A DNA stretch of 64,000 nucleotides from Actinobacillus porcitonsillarum (GCF_003101015.1 NZ_CP029206.1:620001-684000), one strand, 5' to 3'. Positions 1 to 15,446 are shown, numbered from the stretch's first letter. Notes: generated by a model not told the origin, from the letters alone. Made by a program: numbers and translations.

Positions 1-1
1 T

Positions 2-1270
<1,269 letters not shown>

Positions 1271-1308
1271 TTGTTCCCTACCCCCATTAGGAACGAAAGG
1301 AGAACAAA

Positions 1309-1728
1309 ATGGCATCTCAATTTGAGCTTAATATCGTAAGTGCAGAAGAAAAAATCTTTAGCGGTAGCGTTGTTAGCGTTCGAGTAACCGGTGTTGATGG
1401 TGAGCTTGGTGTTTATGCAGGACACACGCCATTATTAACATCCATTAAACCCGGAATGGTAAAATATACCCTACAAGATGGTCGTGAAGAGTTTATTTAT
1501 GTATCGGGAGGCTTCTTAGAAGTACAACCGACAATCGTAACGGTGCTAGCTGATGTCGCAATTCGTGGCGAAGAGTTAGATCAACAACGAATTCTTGCGG
1601 CAAAACGTAAAGCTGAAGAGACATTAAGTAAAACAAATAATGCAGAACTTTCTGCAAAACTTTCTCGTGAGATTGCAAAACTAAGGGTTTATGAAATTGT
1701 GAACTCGAAGTTGGCAACAAGACGATAA
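1309..1728 (+). CDS. atpC: ATP synthase F1 subunit epsilon
   Basis: This is the 139-residue epsilon subunit, part of the central rotor stalk and an inhibitor of ATP hydrolysis. It has the usual N-terminal beta-sandwich ([29 protein letters not shown]) and a C-terminal helical hairpin. The start ATG follows a strong AAAGGAG ribosome-binding site. It is the last gene of the atp operon, since a clear intrinsic terminator follows directly after its stop codon. Confidence 0.97.
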   Translation: MASQFELNIVSAEEKIFSGSVVSVRVTGVDGELGVYAGHTPLLTSIKPGMVKYTLQDGREEFIYVSGGFLEVQPTIVTVLADVAIRGEELDQQRILAAKRKAEETLSKTNNAELSAKLSREIAKLRVYEIVNSKLATRR

Positions 1729-1732
1729 TATA

Positions 1733-1763
1733 AAAAGCCTCAGTCATTTGCTGAGGCTTTTCT
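1733..1763 (+). terminator. Intrinsic terminator of the atp operon
   Basis: A perfect 11-bp stem, AAAAGCCTCAG / CTGAGGCTTTT, with a 7-base loop ends in a short T-run five bases after the atpC stop. It separates the atp operon from rbsR, which begins only about 20 bases later. Confidence 0.9.
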
Positions 1764-1780
1764 ATGAGCAAGGAAATATA

Positions 1781-2770
1781 GTGGCAACAATGAAAGATAT
1801 TGCGAGTATAGCAGGAGTCTCGCTTTCAACGGTTTCTCACGTAGTAAATAATTCACGCTTTGTAAGTGAAGAAATTACTTTAAGAGTAAAAAAAGTCATT
1901 GAGGAGCTAAATTATCGTCCTTCATTGGTAGCAAGAAGTTTGAAGCTCAAGGAAACTAATACAATAGGAATGATTGTTACCACAAGTAACAACCCTTTTT
2001 TTGCTGAAGTCGTTCGTCATGTAGAACGTTATTGTGAACGCCATCATTATCATCTAATTCTGGTCAATACTGACGGCAATAGCCAAAATTTACAGCAACA
2101 TCTAGAGCGATTACTATTGAAGCAAGTTGATGGTTTGTTGCTGATGTGTGCGGAACCCCAAAATTTTGACTTAAGTGTTATTACAAATTTAACACTGCCA
2201 ATGGTTGTTATTGACTGGTGGCAACAGTCAATTTATGCTGATATTATTCATGAAAATTCAGAATTAGGTGGGTATCTTGCAACAAAAGCACTAATAGATG
2301 CTGGTTATCGTGATATTGCGGTAATTACGGGCGAATTGAGTAAGCCATTAGCAGTTAATCGCCTGGAAGGATACAAGCGGGCTTTTTCAGAGAACCATTT
2401 ACCAATTCGTCCTGAATGGATTATTGAAAGCCATTTCCATTATGATGGGGGGATTGAAGCAATGACAAAATTATTAGTTTTACCTTCACGCCCTAAGGCT
2501 GTTTTTGCAATGAGTGACAGTATTGCTATTGGTGCGTATCAAGTAATTCAACGCGCAGGATTACGTATTCCACAAGATATTGCGATTATCGGCTACGATA
2601 ATATTGAACTTGCTCAATATCTTTATCCTCCACTTTCCACCATTCATCAACCCAAAGCTCGATTAGCTAAAGCCGCGGTTGAGAAATTAATTCTGCGTAT
2701 TCACCAGCCACAAACTGAAATAGAAACGATAAAACTTACCCCTGAATTAATTATACGAGAATCTTTTTAA
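1781..2770 (+). CDS. rbsR: Ribose operon repressor RbsR (LacI family)
   Basis: This is a LacI/GalR-type repressor of about 329 residues, close to the 330 of E. coli RbsR. The helix-turn-helix (MKDIASIAGVSLSTVSHVVN) lies at the N-terminus, and the YRPSLVARSLK hinge and a periplasmic-binding-like effector domain follow. I chose the GTG at 1781: it has AAGGA six bases upstream, and its product V-A-T-M-K-D matches the E. coli start M-A-T-M-K-D. An ATG at 1790 is the alternative. The gene lies immediately upstream of rbsDACBK, whose operator sits about 75 bases past its stop. Confidence 0.92.
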   Translation: MATMKDIASIAGVSLSTVSHVVNNSRFVSEEITLRVKKVIEELNYRPSLVARSLKLKETNTIGMIVTTSNNPFFAEVVRHVERYCERHHYHLILVNTDGNSQNLQQHLERLLLKQVDGLLLMCAEPQNFDLSVITNLTLPMVVIDWWQQSIYADIIHENSELGGYLATKALIDAGYRDIAVITGELSKPLAVNRLEGYKRAFSENHLPIRPEWIIESHFHYDGGIEAMTKLLVLPSRPKAVFAMSDSIAIGAYQVIQRAGLRIPQDIAIIGYDNIELAQYLYPPLSTIHQPKARLAKAAVEKLILRIHQPQTEIETIKLTPELIIRESF

Positions 2771-2811
2771 ACCTATTTTTTGAAGTACTTCACATTTTTA
2801 AACTAACTTAG

Positions 2812-2862
2812 TTGTTTTTTTATTATTTTTTGTCTATCTTTTAGTTATCGAAACGTTTCGAT
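2812..2862 (+). promoter_or_regulatory. rbs operon promoter and RbsR operator
   Basis: A -35 element TTGTTT (2812-2817) and a -10 element TATCTT (2835-2840) are separated by 17 bp. They are followed by the perfect 16-bp palindrome ATCGAAACGTTTCGAT (2847-2862), which covers the expected transcription start. The CGAAACGTTTCG core is that of the E. coli RbsR operator, so binding here would block initiation. rbsD starts 24 bases later. Confidence 0.85.
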
Positions 2863-2885
2863 GGTTTTAAAAGGACGGTTTGGTA

Positions 2886-3305
2886 ATGAAAAAGACAACA
2901 ATCTTAAATGCTCAACTTTCTCATGTGATTGCCACAATGGGACATACTGACGGATTAACCATTTGTGATGCGGGTTTGCCGATTCCCGCCGAACAGCACT
3001 GTATTGATCTAGCCTTAACGCAAGGTATTCCGGACTTTCTTTCGACTTTACAAGCGGTATTAAGCGAACTCTTTATTGAAAAAATTCTATTAGCGGAAGA
3101 AATCAAAATACATAACCCTCACATTGAACAACAATTATTAGCTCTCATTAATCAAACCGCTCAACACCAAAATAAGCCTATTGATATTCTCTACGTGCCT
3201 CATCAGGACTTTAAACAGCAAAGCAATCATGCCAAAGCTGTCGTCAGAACGGGAGAATGCAGTCCGTATGCCAATGTTATTCTCTATTCGGGCGTACCGT
3301 TTTAG
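2886..3305 (+). CDS. rbsD: D-ribose pyranase RbsD
   Basis: RbsD interconverts the pyranose and furanose forms of D-ribose so that ribokinase receives its substrate. The 139-residue product has the family N-terminus and the catalytic His in the AxMGHTD segment near residue 20, the LPIPAEQ motif, and the C-terminal RTGECSPYANVIL block. The ATG at 2886 has AAGGA ten bases upstream. It is the first gene of the rbs operon, and rbsA starts 9 bases after its stop. Confidence 0.96.
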   Translation: MKKTTILNAQLSHVIATMGHTDGLTICDAGLPIPAEQHCIDLALTQGIPDFLSTLQAVLSELFIEKILLAEEIKIHNPHIEQQLLALINQTAQHQNKPIDILYVPHQDFKQQSNHAKAVVRTGECSPYANVILYSGVPF

Positions 3306-3314
3306 GTGGATATG

Positions 3315-4814
3315 ATGAAAACCTTACTCAAAATTAGCGGAATAGATAAAGCCTTTCCAGGTGTTCAGGCGCTTAAAAATGCTTGCTTGAATGTCTATGC
3401 TGGTAGAGCGATGGCGTTAATGGGTGAGAATGGGGCGGGTAAATCCACCTTAATGAAAATTCTCACCGGAATTTATCAACGTGATGCCGGCACGATTGAA
3501 TATTTGGGACAAGCGGTGACATTTGCCAATCCGAAGGCCTCTCAAGAAGCCGGATTAAGCATTATTCACCAAGAGCTGAATATTTTGGGAAACTTGTCGA
3601 TTGCCGAAAATATCTTTCTTGGTCGTGAATTTACGCACCCTTGGGGCGGTATTGATTGGCGTAAAATGTATGCGGAATCCGACCGCTTGTTAGCCCGACT
3701 CGGTGTCACCCACTCTAGCCGTTTACCCGCTGGCGAGCTTTCCATCGGTGAACGACAAATGGTAGAAATTGCGAAAGCCTTGAGCTTTGAATCCAAAGTG
3801 ATTGTGATGGATGAGCCGACGGATGCGCTGACGGATACGGAAACCGAAGCGCTGTTTGCGGTAATTCGTGAGTTGAAAGCGGAAGGTCGTGGCATTGTCT
3901 ATATTTCCCACCGTATTAAAGAAATTTTCCAAATTTGTGATGATGTGACTGTTTTGCGTGACGGGCAATTTATTGGTGAAAAAGCCGTTGCTGATTTAAA
4001 CGAAGATCAGTTAATTGAAATGATGGTCGGACGAAAATTGGAAGAACAATATCCGCATATCGACACCGATCAAGGCTCTGTGCGCCTTGAAGTCAATAAT
4101 TTGACGGGAAGCGGTGTTCATCAAATCTCATTCAACCTGAAAAAAGGCGAAATTCTCGGCGTTTCAGGGTTAATGGGCGCCGGTAGAACCGAGTTGATGA
4201 AAGTGCTTTACGGGGCATTGCCTCGTACATCGGGTTCAGTCAAATTAGATGGCAAAGACATTCATAACCAGACTGCTCAAAATGGATTAGATAACGGCAT
4301 TGTCTATATTTCCGAAGACCGCAAGGGTGACGGTTTAGTGCTAGGTATGTCGGTGAAAGAGAATATGTCGTTGACCGCATTAGAGCAATTTTCCCGCTAC
4401 GGACGAATTGATAAAGTTCGAGAGAATATGGTCGTCACGGATTTTATTGAGCTGTTTAATATCAAAACCCCCAATGCCGAAAAAATTATCGGAGAACTTT
4501 CCGGCGGAAATCAGCAAAAAGTGGCGATTGCCAAAGGCTTAATGACCCGTCCGAATGTGCTGATTTTAGATGAGCCGACCCGAGGTGTCGATGTCGGGGC
4601 AAAAAAAGAAATCTATCAACTGATCAATAAATTTAAAGCGGAAGGGCTTAGTATCATTTTAGTGTCGTCCGATATGCCGGAAGTGTTGGGAATGTCCGAT
4701 CGTATTTTAGTGATGCGGGAAGGACGAATCAGTGGTGAATTTAGCCGTCAAGAAGCGACGCAAGAGAAATTATTGGCGGCGGCAATCGGTAAAACAAGCG
4801 GTCAGATCTCATAG
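3315..4814 (+). CDS. rbsA: Ribose ABC transporter ATPase RbsA
   Basis: This is the tandem ATPase of the ribose importer, about 499 residues. The N-terminal half carries a full Walker A (GENGAGKST), the signature [10 protein letters not shown] and Walker B ([11 protein letters not shown]). The C-terminal half has the degenerate GLMGAGRTE loop, LSGGNQQK and [10 protein letters not shown], as in other class-2 sugar ATPases. Two adjacent ATGs (3312, 3315) are possible. I prefer 3315 because AGGTGG is better spaced and M-K-T-L-L-K aligns with E. coli RbsA. Confidence 0.96.
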   Translation: MKTLLKISGIDKAFPGVQALKNACLNVYAGRAMALMGENGAGKSTLMKILTGIYQRDAGTIEYLGQAVTFANPKASQEAGLSIIHQELNILGNLSIAENIFLGREFTHPWGGIDWRKMYAESDRLLARLGVTHSSRLPAGELSIGERQMVEIAKALSFESKVIVMDEPTDALTDTETEALFAVIRELKAEGRGIVYISHRIKEIFQICDDVTVLRDGQFIGEKAVADLNEDQLIEMMVGRKLEEQYPHIDTDQGSVRLEVNNLTGSGVHQISFNLKKGEILGVSGLMGAGRTELMKVLYGALPRTSGSVKLDGKDIHNQTAQNGLDNGIVYISEDRKGDGLVLGMSVKENMSLTALEQFSRYGRIDKVRENMVVTDFIELFNIKTPNAEKIIGELSGGNQQKVAIAKGLMTRPNVLILDEPTRGVDVGAKKEIYQLINKFKAEGLSIILVSSDMPEVLGMSDRILVMREGRISGEFSRQEATQEKLLAAAIGKTSGQIS

Positions 4815-4825
4815 GAAATTTGCAA

Positions 4826-5785
4826 ATGAATAAATCGTTTAATCTCACTAAATTTTTAATCGACCAACGGTCGATTATCGCGTTAATCACGTTGATTGTT
4901 GTGGTGTCATTTTTAAATCCGGATTTTTTTACCACGGATAACTTGCTTAACATTCTGCGTCAAACTTCGGTGAACGCCATTATTGCGATTGGCATGACCT
5001 TTGTGATTTTGATTGCCGGCATTGATTTATCGGTCGGTTCGGTATTGGCACTGACCGGTGCGGTAGCCGCAACGTTAGTCGGCATGGATTTACCGGTTTA
5101 TGTGGTGATTCCTTCCGTACTGATTTTTGGCGGACTGATCGGCTTGTTGAACGGATCACTGGTGGCGTTCGGTAAAGTACAGGCCTTTATGGCAACCTTG
5201 ATTACGATGCTGTTATTACGCGGCGTGACCATGATTTATATGGGCGGTCGCCCGATTAGCACCGGTTTTTCCGATAATGCCGATGCCTTCGCCGAAATCG
5301 GTACGGGGATTTGGCTCGGTATTCCGGTTCCAGTTTGGCTAATGTTCATCTTGTTTGCGTTAGGTTGGTTTGTTCTCACGCAGACGCGTATGGGACGCTA
5401 TATTTATGCTTTAGGGGGAAATGAATCAGCAACCGCCCTTTCAGGCATTAATGTAAATAAAGTGAAACTCTTTGTATTTGCGGTCAGTGGTGTACTTGCT
5501 GCCCTTGCTGGTTTAATTGTTACGTCTCGATTAGGTTCCGCTCAACCTACGGCAGGAACAGGTTATGAATTAGATGCGATAGCGGCTGTTGTAGTCGGTG
5601 GCACCAGTCTTATGGGCGGTAAAGGTCGTATTATCGGCACATTAATCGGTGCATTAATTATCGGTTTCTTGAGCAATGCCTTGAATTTATTAGACATTGA
5701 CTCTTACTATCAACTGGTTGCGAAAGCACTGGTAATCTTAGCTGCGGTTATCTTAGATAACTTCATTGGTCGTAAAAAAGTCTAG
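4826..5785 (+). CDS. rbsC: Ribose ABC transporter permease RbsC
   Basis: This is the 319-residue inner-membrane permease of the ribose importer (E. coli RbsC has 321). It has multiple hydrophobic segments and the family block IAGIDLSVGSVLALTG. The conserved GYELDAIAAVVVGGTSLMGG loop probably contacts RbsA. AGGAAA precedes the ATG at 4826, and the gene starts 11 bases after rbsA. Confidence 0.96.
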   Translation: MNKSFNLTKFLIDQRSIIALITLIVVVSFLNPDFFTTDNLLNILRQTSVNAIIAIGMTFVILIAGIDLSVGSVLALTGAVAATLVGMDLPVYVVIPSVLIFGGLIGLLNGSLVAFGKVQAFMATLITMLLLRGVTMIYMGGRPISTGFSDNADAFAEIGTGIWLGIPVPVWLMFILFALGWFVLTQTRMGRYIYALGGNESATALSGINVNKVKLFVFAVSGVLAALAGLIVTSRLGSAQPTAGTGYELDAIAAVVVGGTSLMGGKGRIIGTLIGALIIGFLSNALNLLDIDSYYQLVAKALVILAAVILDNFIGRKKV

Positions 5786-5825
5786 TTGTTCTAAGACATT
5801 ATTCTTCATTACATAGGAGATTTTT

Positions 5826-6698
5826 ATGAAAAAATTAACTTCATTAGCGATTGCATTAGGTTTAGCATTCAGCACATCAGCAATGGCAAAGGAAACTATC
5901 GCACTGGCAATTTCAACCTTAGATAATCCGTTCTTTGTGACCTTAAAAGAAGGCGCAGAGAAGAAAGCCAAAGAATTAGGCTATAACTTAGTTGTGTTGG
6001 ATTCACAAAATGACCCGGCTAAAGAGCTATCCAACGTCGAAGATGTGACGGTACGTGGTGCAAAAGTGTTATTGATCAACCCAACCGATTCTGAAGCGGT
6101 AGGCACAGCCGTTGCGGTAGCCAATAAGAAAAATATTCCGGTGATCACCTTAGACCGTGGCGCCAATAAAGGTAATGTCGTGAGTCATATTACCTCTGAT
6201 AACGTGGCAGGCGGAAAAATGGCGGGGGATTTTATCGCTGAAAAAGTCGGTAAAAATGCCAAAGTGATTCAATTGGAAGGTATTGCGGGCACTTCCGCGG
6301 CTCGTGAACGCGGTGAAGGTTTTAAACAAGCGGTAGAAACCAACCAATTTGAACTGCTTGCCAGCCAACCGGCGGATTTCGACCGTACTAAAGGTTTAAA
6401 TGTCATGGAAAACTTACTTGCCAGCCACGGTTCTGCCAAAGCGGTATTTGCTCAAAATGATGAAATGGCATTAGGGGCTTTACGGGCGATCAAAGCATCG
6501 GGTAAAAATATCTTAGTGGTTGGTTTTGATGGTACGGATGATGCGGTAAAAGCCGTTAATGGTGGACAACTTGCTGCAACTATCGCTCAACAACCAGAAA
6601 AAATCGGTGAGTTAGGGGTAGAAGCGGCGGATAAAGTGTTGAAAGGTGAAAAAGTTGAAGCACAAATTCCTGTTCCGTTAAAAGTTGTAACGAAATAA
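5826..6698 (+). CDS. rbsB: Ribose-binding periplasmic protein RbsB
   Basis: This is the periplasmic ribose-binding component, 290 residues. A Sec signal peptide with a likely cut after A-M-A (about residue 21) leads into [16 protein letters not shown], the usual mature start. The ligand-binding segments [22 protein letters not shown] and [11 protein letters not shown] are present. AGGAGA lies upstream of the ATG. A hairpin made of two inverted uptake sequences follows the gene and may dampen transcription into rbsK, giving more binding protein than kinase. Confidence 0.96.
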   Translation: MKKLTSLAIALGLAFSTSAMAKETIALAISTLDNPFFVTLKEGAEKKAKELGYNLVVLDSQNDPAKELSNVEDVTVRGAKVLLINPTDSEAVGTAVAVANKKNIPVITLDRGANKGNVVSHITSDNVAGGKMAGDFIAEKVGKNAKVIQLEGIAGTSAARERGEGFKQAVETNQFELLASQPADFDRTKGLNVMENLLASHGSAKAVFAQNDEMALGALRAIKASGKNILVVGFDGTDDAVKAVNGGQLAATIAQQPEKIGELGVEAADKVLKGEKVEAQIPVPLKVVTK

Positions 6699-6702
6699 TC
6701 TT

Positions 6703-6755
6703 AAACAAGCGGTCACTTTTAGCAAAAAATTTGCAAAATCTGACCGCTTGTTTTT
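6703..6755 (+). terminator. Inverted uptake-sequence pair forming a hairpin between rbsB and rbsK
   Basis: AAACAAGCGGTCA (6703-6715) and TGACCGCTTGTTT (6741-6753) are perfect inverted copies containing the DNA-uptake core ACAAGCGGT. A T-run follows, so the RNA would look like an intrinsic terminator. It lies inside the operon, so partial attenuation is more likely than a full stop. Confidence 0.7.
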
Positions 6756-6769
6756 AGCAGGTGGTCAAA

Positions 6770-7702
6770 ATGAAAAACAAACTTTGTGTTCTCGGTAGTA
6801 TCAATGTCGATCACGTGATTCGAGTACCTTATTTCCCCAAAGCGGGTGAAACCTTAACGGGTTATGGCTATCAAATTGCCTATGGCGGAAAAGGGGCAAA
6901 TCAAGCGGTTGCTGCAGCTCGTGTTGGAGCGAAAGTCAGCTTTATCGGTGCGATTGGCGATGATCAAATCGGACAAACGATGAAGCAAGCCTTTGAGCAA
7001 GATGGCATTGATACTTCAGCAATCAGTGTAATCCCAAATCAATCAACGGGCTTGGCGATGATTCAAGTCGCCGATTCGGGTGAAAATAGCATAGTTATTT
7101 CCGCTGGGGCAAATGCGGATCTTTCCGAATCCTTAGTTGAACAACATAAATCACAGATAGAACAAGCTGATATTTTGCTGATGCAGTTAGAAAGCCCGTT
7201 ACAAGCGGTCACTTTAGCGACAAAATTTGCAAAATCAGCCGGGGTAAAAGTGGTGTTAAACCCCGCACCGGCTCAACCTTTACCGGATAGTTTGTTATCA
7301 CACATTGACATTATCACCCCGAATGAAACGGAAGCGGAAATACTGACAGGGATTAAAGTGACCGATGAGCAAACTGCAGCAGTAGCAGCAAACCATTTTC
7401 ATCAACTAGGGATCGAAACGGTATTGATTACCCTAGGTTCAAAAGGCGTGTATTACAGTGAAAAAGGGCAAGGCGAAATTATTCCGGGTTTCCGAGTTGA
7501 TGCAGTAGATACAACAGCCGCAGGCGATACCTTTAACGGCGCTTTTGTGACGGCATTATTGGAAGGAAAATCAGCTAAAGATGCGATTCGTTTTGCACAT
7601 GCTGCTGCAGCGATTTCGGTTACTCGAATGGGGGCGCAGACAGCGATTCCTAACAGAAAAGAAGTCGAACAGTTTTTAAATAATTCTTCTGTTGAAAAAT
7701 AA
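6770..7702 (+). CDS. rbsK: Ribokinase RbsK
   Basis: Ribokinase phosphorylates D-ribose to ribose-5-phosphate in the cytoplasm. The 310-residue PfkB-family protein has the signature AYGGKGANQAVAAARVG near the N-terminus and the catalytic DTTAAGDTFNGAF motif near the C-terminus, with the general-base Asp. The ATG at 6770 has AGGTGG five bases upstream. An in-frame GTG at 6761 is less likely. It is the last gene of the rbs operon. Confidence 0.95.
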   Translation: MKNKLCVLGSINVDHVIRVPYFPKAGETLTGYGYQIAYGGKGANQAVAAARVGAKVSFIGAIGDDQIGQTMKQAFEQDGIDTSAISVIPNQSTGLAMIQVADSGENSIVISAGANADLSESLVEQHKSQIEQADILLMQLESPLQAVTLATKFAKSAGVKVVLNPAPAQPLPDSLLSHIDIITPNETEAEILTGIKVTDEQTAAVAANHFHQLGIETVLITLGSKGVYYSEKGQGEIIPGFRVDAVDTTAAGDTFNGAFVTALLEGKSAKDAIRFAHAAAAISVTRMGAQTAIPNRKEVEQFLNNSSVEK

Positions 7703-7783
7703 CCTGACTTAGAGTTCAAAATAATCTTTTTGAATCAAAAAACAACAAGCAGTTATTTTTTTTAAATTTTTTACAAAAAAGAC

Positions 7784-7893
7784 TTGCGTAAGTTTCGAAA
7801 ATCCCTATAATGCACCACACACAACGACGCACTGTTGTGAGTAAGTTAAATTGATTAGCAGTGCGTCGTTATTTTTTGTTCTTTAACAACTTA
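7784..7893 (+). promoter_or_regulatory. rRNA operon promoter, leader hairpin and boxA
   Basis: TTGCGT (7784-7789) and a consensus TATAAT (7806-7811) are 16 bp apart, behind an A/T-rich stretch that may act as an UP element. The leader contains a perfect 12-bp inverted repeat, AACGACGCACTG (7823-7834) / CAGTGCGTCGTT (7859-7870), followed by ATTTTTTG. Next comes TTCTTTAACAA (about 7879-7889), a boxA-like antitermination element, and a TCAGACAATCTGTGTGGGCA segment as in E. coli rrn leaders. The hairpin holds the place of E. coli boxB. Confidence 0.85.
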
Positions 7894-8048
7894 TCAGACA
7901 ATCTGTGTGGGCACTTGTTGATTGACTTTATTTGAAAATATTATTTAATTTTGAAGTCTTAATAGGTGCTTAAACTAGAAATTCATTTTTACTTAAAAGT
8001 AATATGTAAACTTTAGCTAAGCAGTTTATTGAGCGATTAAACTTTTTG

Positions 8049-9589
<1,541 letters not shown>

Positions 9590-9667
9590 CCAAAATGAAG
9601 CGACTGCAAGTGTTCACACAGATTGTTTGATAGGAAGTAGACAAGAAAGAGAACGAAACATCCTTTT

Positions 9668-9744
<77 letters not shown>

Positions 9745-9807
9745 CTCGAATGTGAGATAGTGATATTGAGCAAAGATGAGTGAAAACTAAGAGAGATGTG
9801 ATGAATT

Positions 9808-9883
9808 GGGGATATAGCTCAGCTGGGAGAGCGCCTGCCTTGCACGCAGGAGGTCAGCGGTTCGATCCCGCTTATCTCCACCA
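9808..9883 (+). tRNA. alaT: tRNA-Ala (anticodon UGC)
   Basis: The 76-base tRNA starts GGGGATATAGCTC, has anticodon TGC in the loop CCTTGCACG, T-loop GGTTCGATCC and an encoded CCA. It is the second spacer tRNA of this rRNA operon. Confidence 0.97.
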
Positions 9884-10201
9884 ATCATCATATTTAAGCG
9901 AATAGGCAAAGATAGCATGCAAAGTGAAAGCAAGAATTGACCGTTTATTCATTTAAATATGATGATTATCCGAAAGGAAATTGTCTTTTTGTTCTTTAAA
10001 AAATTGGAAACAAGCTGAAAAACTGAGAGATTTTTCAAGTCAGCGATGAATAAGCAAATGATTCTGCTGATAAATAAGAAAAGTCTGAGTAGTAAAAAAT
10101 CTTAACTGAACAAAAGCAGTTAAGTGTTTAGTAGTTAATATCAGTCTCGAATGTCTTATCTTTCTTTAAGATAAAGAAAGTAAAAATGTTTGAGGTTGTA
10201 T
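9884..10201 (+). other. Spacer between tRNA-Ala and 23S rRNA
   Basis: This 318-base spacer holds no gene. It contains a second boxA-like sequence, TTGTTCTTTAAAAAATTGG (about 9988-10006). At its end, GAGGTTGTA before the 23S start pairs with TACAACCTC just after the 23S end, forming the RNase III processing stem. Confidence 0.75.
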
Positions 10202-13096
<2,895 letters not shown>

Positions 13097-13252
13097 ACAA
13101 CCTCAAGCGTTTTTGGAAGGAACGTGAGAGAGTTGATAAGCGAAAAGCTTAAACGAACTAAACAAAAAACGAATAAAGATACTCAGACAGCTTGTTTCGA
13201 ATTAAGATTAAAGAAAGAACAAAAGAAAAGAGATAACAATCATCGACCGGAT

Positions 13253-13372
13253 ATTCTGGCGACCATAGTGCGGTAGTTCTACCTGACTCCATTCCGAACT
13301 CAGAAGTAAAATGCCGTAACGCCGATGGTAGTGTGGGGTTTCCCCATGTGAGAGTAGGGCATCGCCGGATTG
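13253..13372 (+). rRNA. rrf: 5S ribosomal RNA
   Basis: The 120-base 5S rRNA contains the conserved CCGAACTCAGAAGT and CGCCGATGGTAGTGTGGGG segments. Its ends CTGGCGA and TCGCCGG pair to form helix I. The exact termini were set by alignment to E. coli and may be off by 1-3 bases. Confidence 0.93.
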
Positions 13373-13380
13373 AATTAAGG

Positions 13381-13420
13381 AACCCTGAGCTTAGAGATAG
13401 GCTTGGGGTTTTTGCTTTTT
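13381..13420 (+). terminator. rRNA operon terminator
   Basis: AACCCTGAGC (13381-13390) pairs with GCTTGGGGTT (13401-13410), including two G-U pairs, and TTTGCTTTTTT follows. It lies 8 bases after the 5S rRNA. Confidence 0.8.
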
Positions 13421-13500
13421 TATATTCTGTGTTGAAACTGTTTTTTGACTTTCGTGTTTTGGAATAGGGTTTACGCTATATCTATCCAAAGGAAAAGAAT

Positions 13501-13542
13501 AAGCGATAGGATTTGCAAAAAGATATGCAAATCCTACCGCTT
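13501..13542 (-). terminator. Uptake-sequence hairpin downstream of the 205-residue gene
   Basis: A 17-bp stem with one mismatch pairs 13501-13517 with 13526-13542, with AGGATTTGCA / TGCAAATCCT as the perfect core. The right arm carries the uptake core as CCGCTT. It lies just past the stop of the minus-strand gene at 13550 and probably terminates it. Confidence 0.6.
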
Positions 13543-13549
13543 GATTAGG

Positions 13550-14167
13550 CTATAAATGACAAGCTTCATAAAGCGGTAATAATTCTCGAATAGTTTGACA
13601 AATAAATTCAGCTACATCTATTTTATCTAATTCTTCTTTCTCTATATTTTTTCCAATACAGAAAAAATCCTCTTTATTTTCTAAAATAAGAGAGTCTAAA
13701 GAAATCTCTTTTATTTTAGAAAAATCAGCATATTCACTTTCAGTGCCTCGCCAAATATCAAAATCCCCATGTTTTTCTTTATCTAAAAGCGATAGCCATT
13801 GATTATATTGGCTAACATTAATTTGTGAGCGATCTGCTCTGTAACAATGCCAATCTAAGCTAACAGATAAACGTCGACGATTTAAGATCACAGATAAAAT
13901 GGCAGCCGAATTTTGATGAAATTCATATTTATAATAAGCAAAGAAATGCGCCCGGACTTGCCAACCATTACACCATTTTTCAATATGTGGTTCAGCAAAT
14001 GGAAAACCTAATTTCTGATACACATCAAGGTTTAGTTTTTTCCATATTTCCCAATGTTTTTTATACTCAGACTTAATATGAGGAATATCTTCAGGGCAAT
14101 ATTTCTTCATTTGAGAAAATTGAAAGAAAGGGATATCAAAGAGTGAGCAGGATTCTGATGTGAGCAT
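13550..14167 (-). CDS. Conserved hypothetical protein, possibly HI_0552-like
   Basis: This 205-residue protein has no signal peptide or membrane segment, so it is probably cytoplasmic. Visible blocks are WCNGWQVRAHFFAYYKYEF, AAILSVILNRRRLSVSLDWH and YNQWLSLLD. From memory these resemble the small HI_0552 family of Pasteurellaceae and streptococci, whose function is not established, but I cannot confirm this. The ATG at 14167 is the first in the frame. It stands alone between the rRNA operon and ansB. Confidence 0.7.
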   Translation of the reverse strand: MLTSESCSLFDIPFFQFSQMKKYCPEDIPHIKSEYKKHWEIWKKLNLDVYQKLGFPFAEPHIEKWCNGWQVRAHFFAYYKYEFHQNSAAILSVILNRRRLSVSLDWHCYRADRSQINVSQYNQWLSLLDKEKHGDFDIWRGTESEYADFSKIKEISLDSLILENKEDFFCIGKNIEKEELDKIDVAEFICQTIRELLPLYEACHL

Positions 14168-14225
14168 AATAATTCTAAGTGTATAAATTAAATAAGGGGT
14201 GTATTAACCCCCCTAAAGTGATTTA

Positions 14226-15275
14226 TTAAAAGTCTTCAAAGAATTGCTGAATTTTAGCAGGGTCTTTGGTTTGTGTTAAAGCAAGCTGTAAAAGTACTCG
14301 TGCTTTTTGTGGATTTAGTGTACCAGAAGCACTGAAACCATATTTACTGTCATCAACTTCTGCATCTCGAGTGGTATATCCTGTTGGTACGCGAGAAGAA
14401 CGCACAACGGCAACACCTTGTTTTGCTGCTTGTTCTAGTAACGCTAAATTCGCTGCATTCATATTGCCGTTTCCAACGCCGGCTACCACAATTCCTTGAT
14501 AACCTGCATCAAGTAGTGCTTTAAGTGGTTCTGTTGGCATATTTGAATAAGCATAAATGATCCCAACTTTTGGCAGTTCATTGAGATTATCAACATTGAA
14601 AGGCGTGTTTGTTGTATGCTTACTTTCAGGAGAGCGTTCATAATCGACTTTACTATTATGAATGTAGCCTAACGAACCAAAGTTTGGAGAGGTAAAGGTT
14701 TGAACTGCAGTTGTACTCGTTTTGGTCACATCTCTTGCCCCCAATACTGTGCCATTCATTGCGACTAACACACCTCGTCCGGCAGAGGCTTTACTTGTTG
14801 CAACAACGACGGCGTTATATAGGTTAAGCGGACCATCAGCACTTTTTTCTGTTGCAGGACGCATTGCACCCACCAATACAACAGGTTTCTCACATTTTAC
14901 CGTCATATCTAAGAAATAAGCGGTTTCTTCCATTGTATCTGTACCGTGAGTAATCACAAAGCCATCGGTTTCTTTACACTGGCTATTGATGGTTTTCGCT
15001 AATTTTAACCAAACATCATCACTCATATCTTGAGAGCCAATTTTAACAACTTGCTCGCCTTTAATTTTGGCGAGATTATTCATTTCAGGCACTGCTTCAA
15101 TTAACGTTTGAATGGTTAATTGACCTGCTTTGTAAGCAGAATCAACGGAGCTTTTACCACTTCCTGCGATAGTGCCGCCAGTTGCTAAGATAGTAATATC
15201 AGGCAATTCGGCGGCGTAACCTGTTGAAATACCTAAACCTAACAGGGTTAAAGCGGCTAATTTTTTGAGTTTCAT
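14226..15275 (-). CDS. ansB: Periplasmic L-asparaginase (type II)
   Basis: This enzyme hydrolyses L-asparagine to aspartate and ammonia in the periplasm. The 349-residue precursor has a Sec signal peptide (MKLKKLAALTLLGLG..., cut after about residue 21). The two threonine active-site motifs of the family are present: ATGGTIAGSG at residues 31-40 and the TDGFVITHGTDTMEETA block. Its length matches AnsB of E. coli. A promoter-like sequence lies just upstream. In enterics ansB is induced under anaerobiosis, but I saw no clear FNR site here. Confidence 0.95.
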   Translation of the reverse strand: MKLKKLAALTLLGLGISTGYAAELPDITILATGGTIAGSGKSSVDSAYKAGQLTIQTLIEAVPEMNNLAKIKGEQVVKIGSQDMSDDVWLKLAKTINSQCKETDGFVITHGTDTMEETAYFLDMTVKCEKPVVLVGAMRPATEKSADGPLNLYNAVVVATSKASAGRGVLVAMNGTVLGARDVTKTSTTAVQTFTSPNFGSLGYIHNSKVDYERSPESKHTTNTPFNVDNLNELPKVGIIYAYSNMPTEPLKALLDAGYQGIVVAGVGNGNMNAANLALLEQAAKQGVAVVRSSRVPTGYTTRDAEVDDSKYGFSASGTLNPQKARVLLQLALTQTKDPAKIQQFFEDF

Positions 15276-15295
15276 AGAGTACCTCTTCGGATAAG

Positions 15296-15324
15296 TTAAT
15301 AGGAATGCGCTATTATCCTTTCAA
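15296..15324 (-). promoter_or_regulatory. Probable ansB promoter
   Basis: On the minus strand TTGAAA (15319-15324) and TATTAA (15296-15301) are separated by 17 bp. The predicted start lies about 12 bases before the ansB ATG, leaving a short leader with GAGG as ribosome-binding site. The match is suggestive only. Confidence 0.45.
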
Positions 15325-15446
15325 TAAGTAAAGAAGGTAAGAGCCTAAATTTACCGAATTTGATCTAGCTCAGAGGAGGAAATAATTTACAAGAAAAAAG
15401 ATTTATTTGACCGCTTGTTGCTATTTTGAAGGCATTTTAGGGAATA

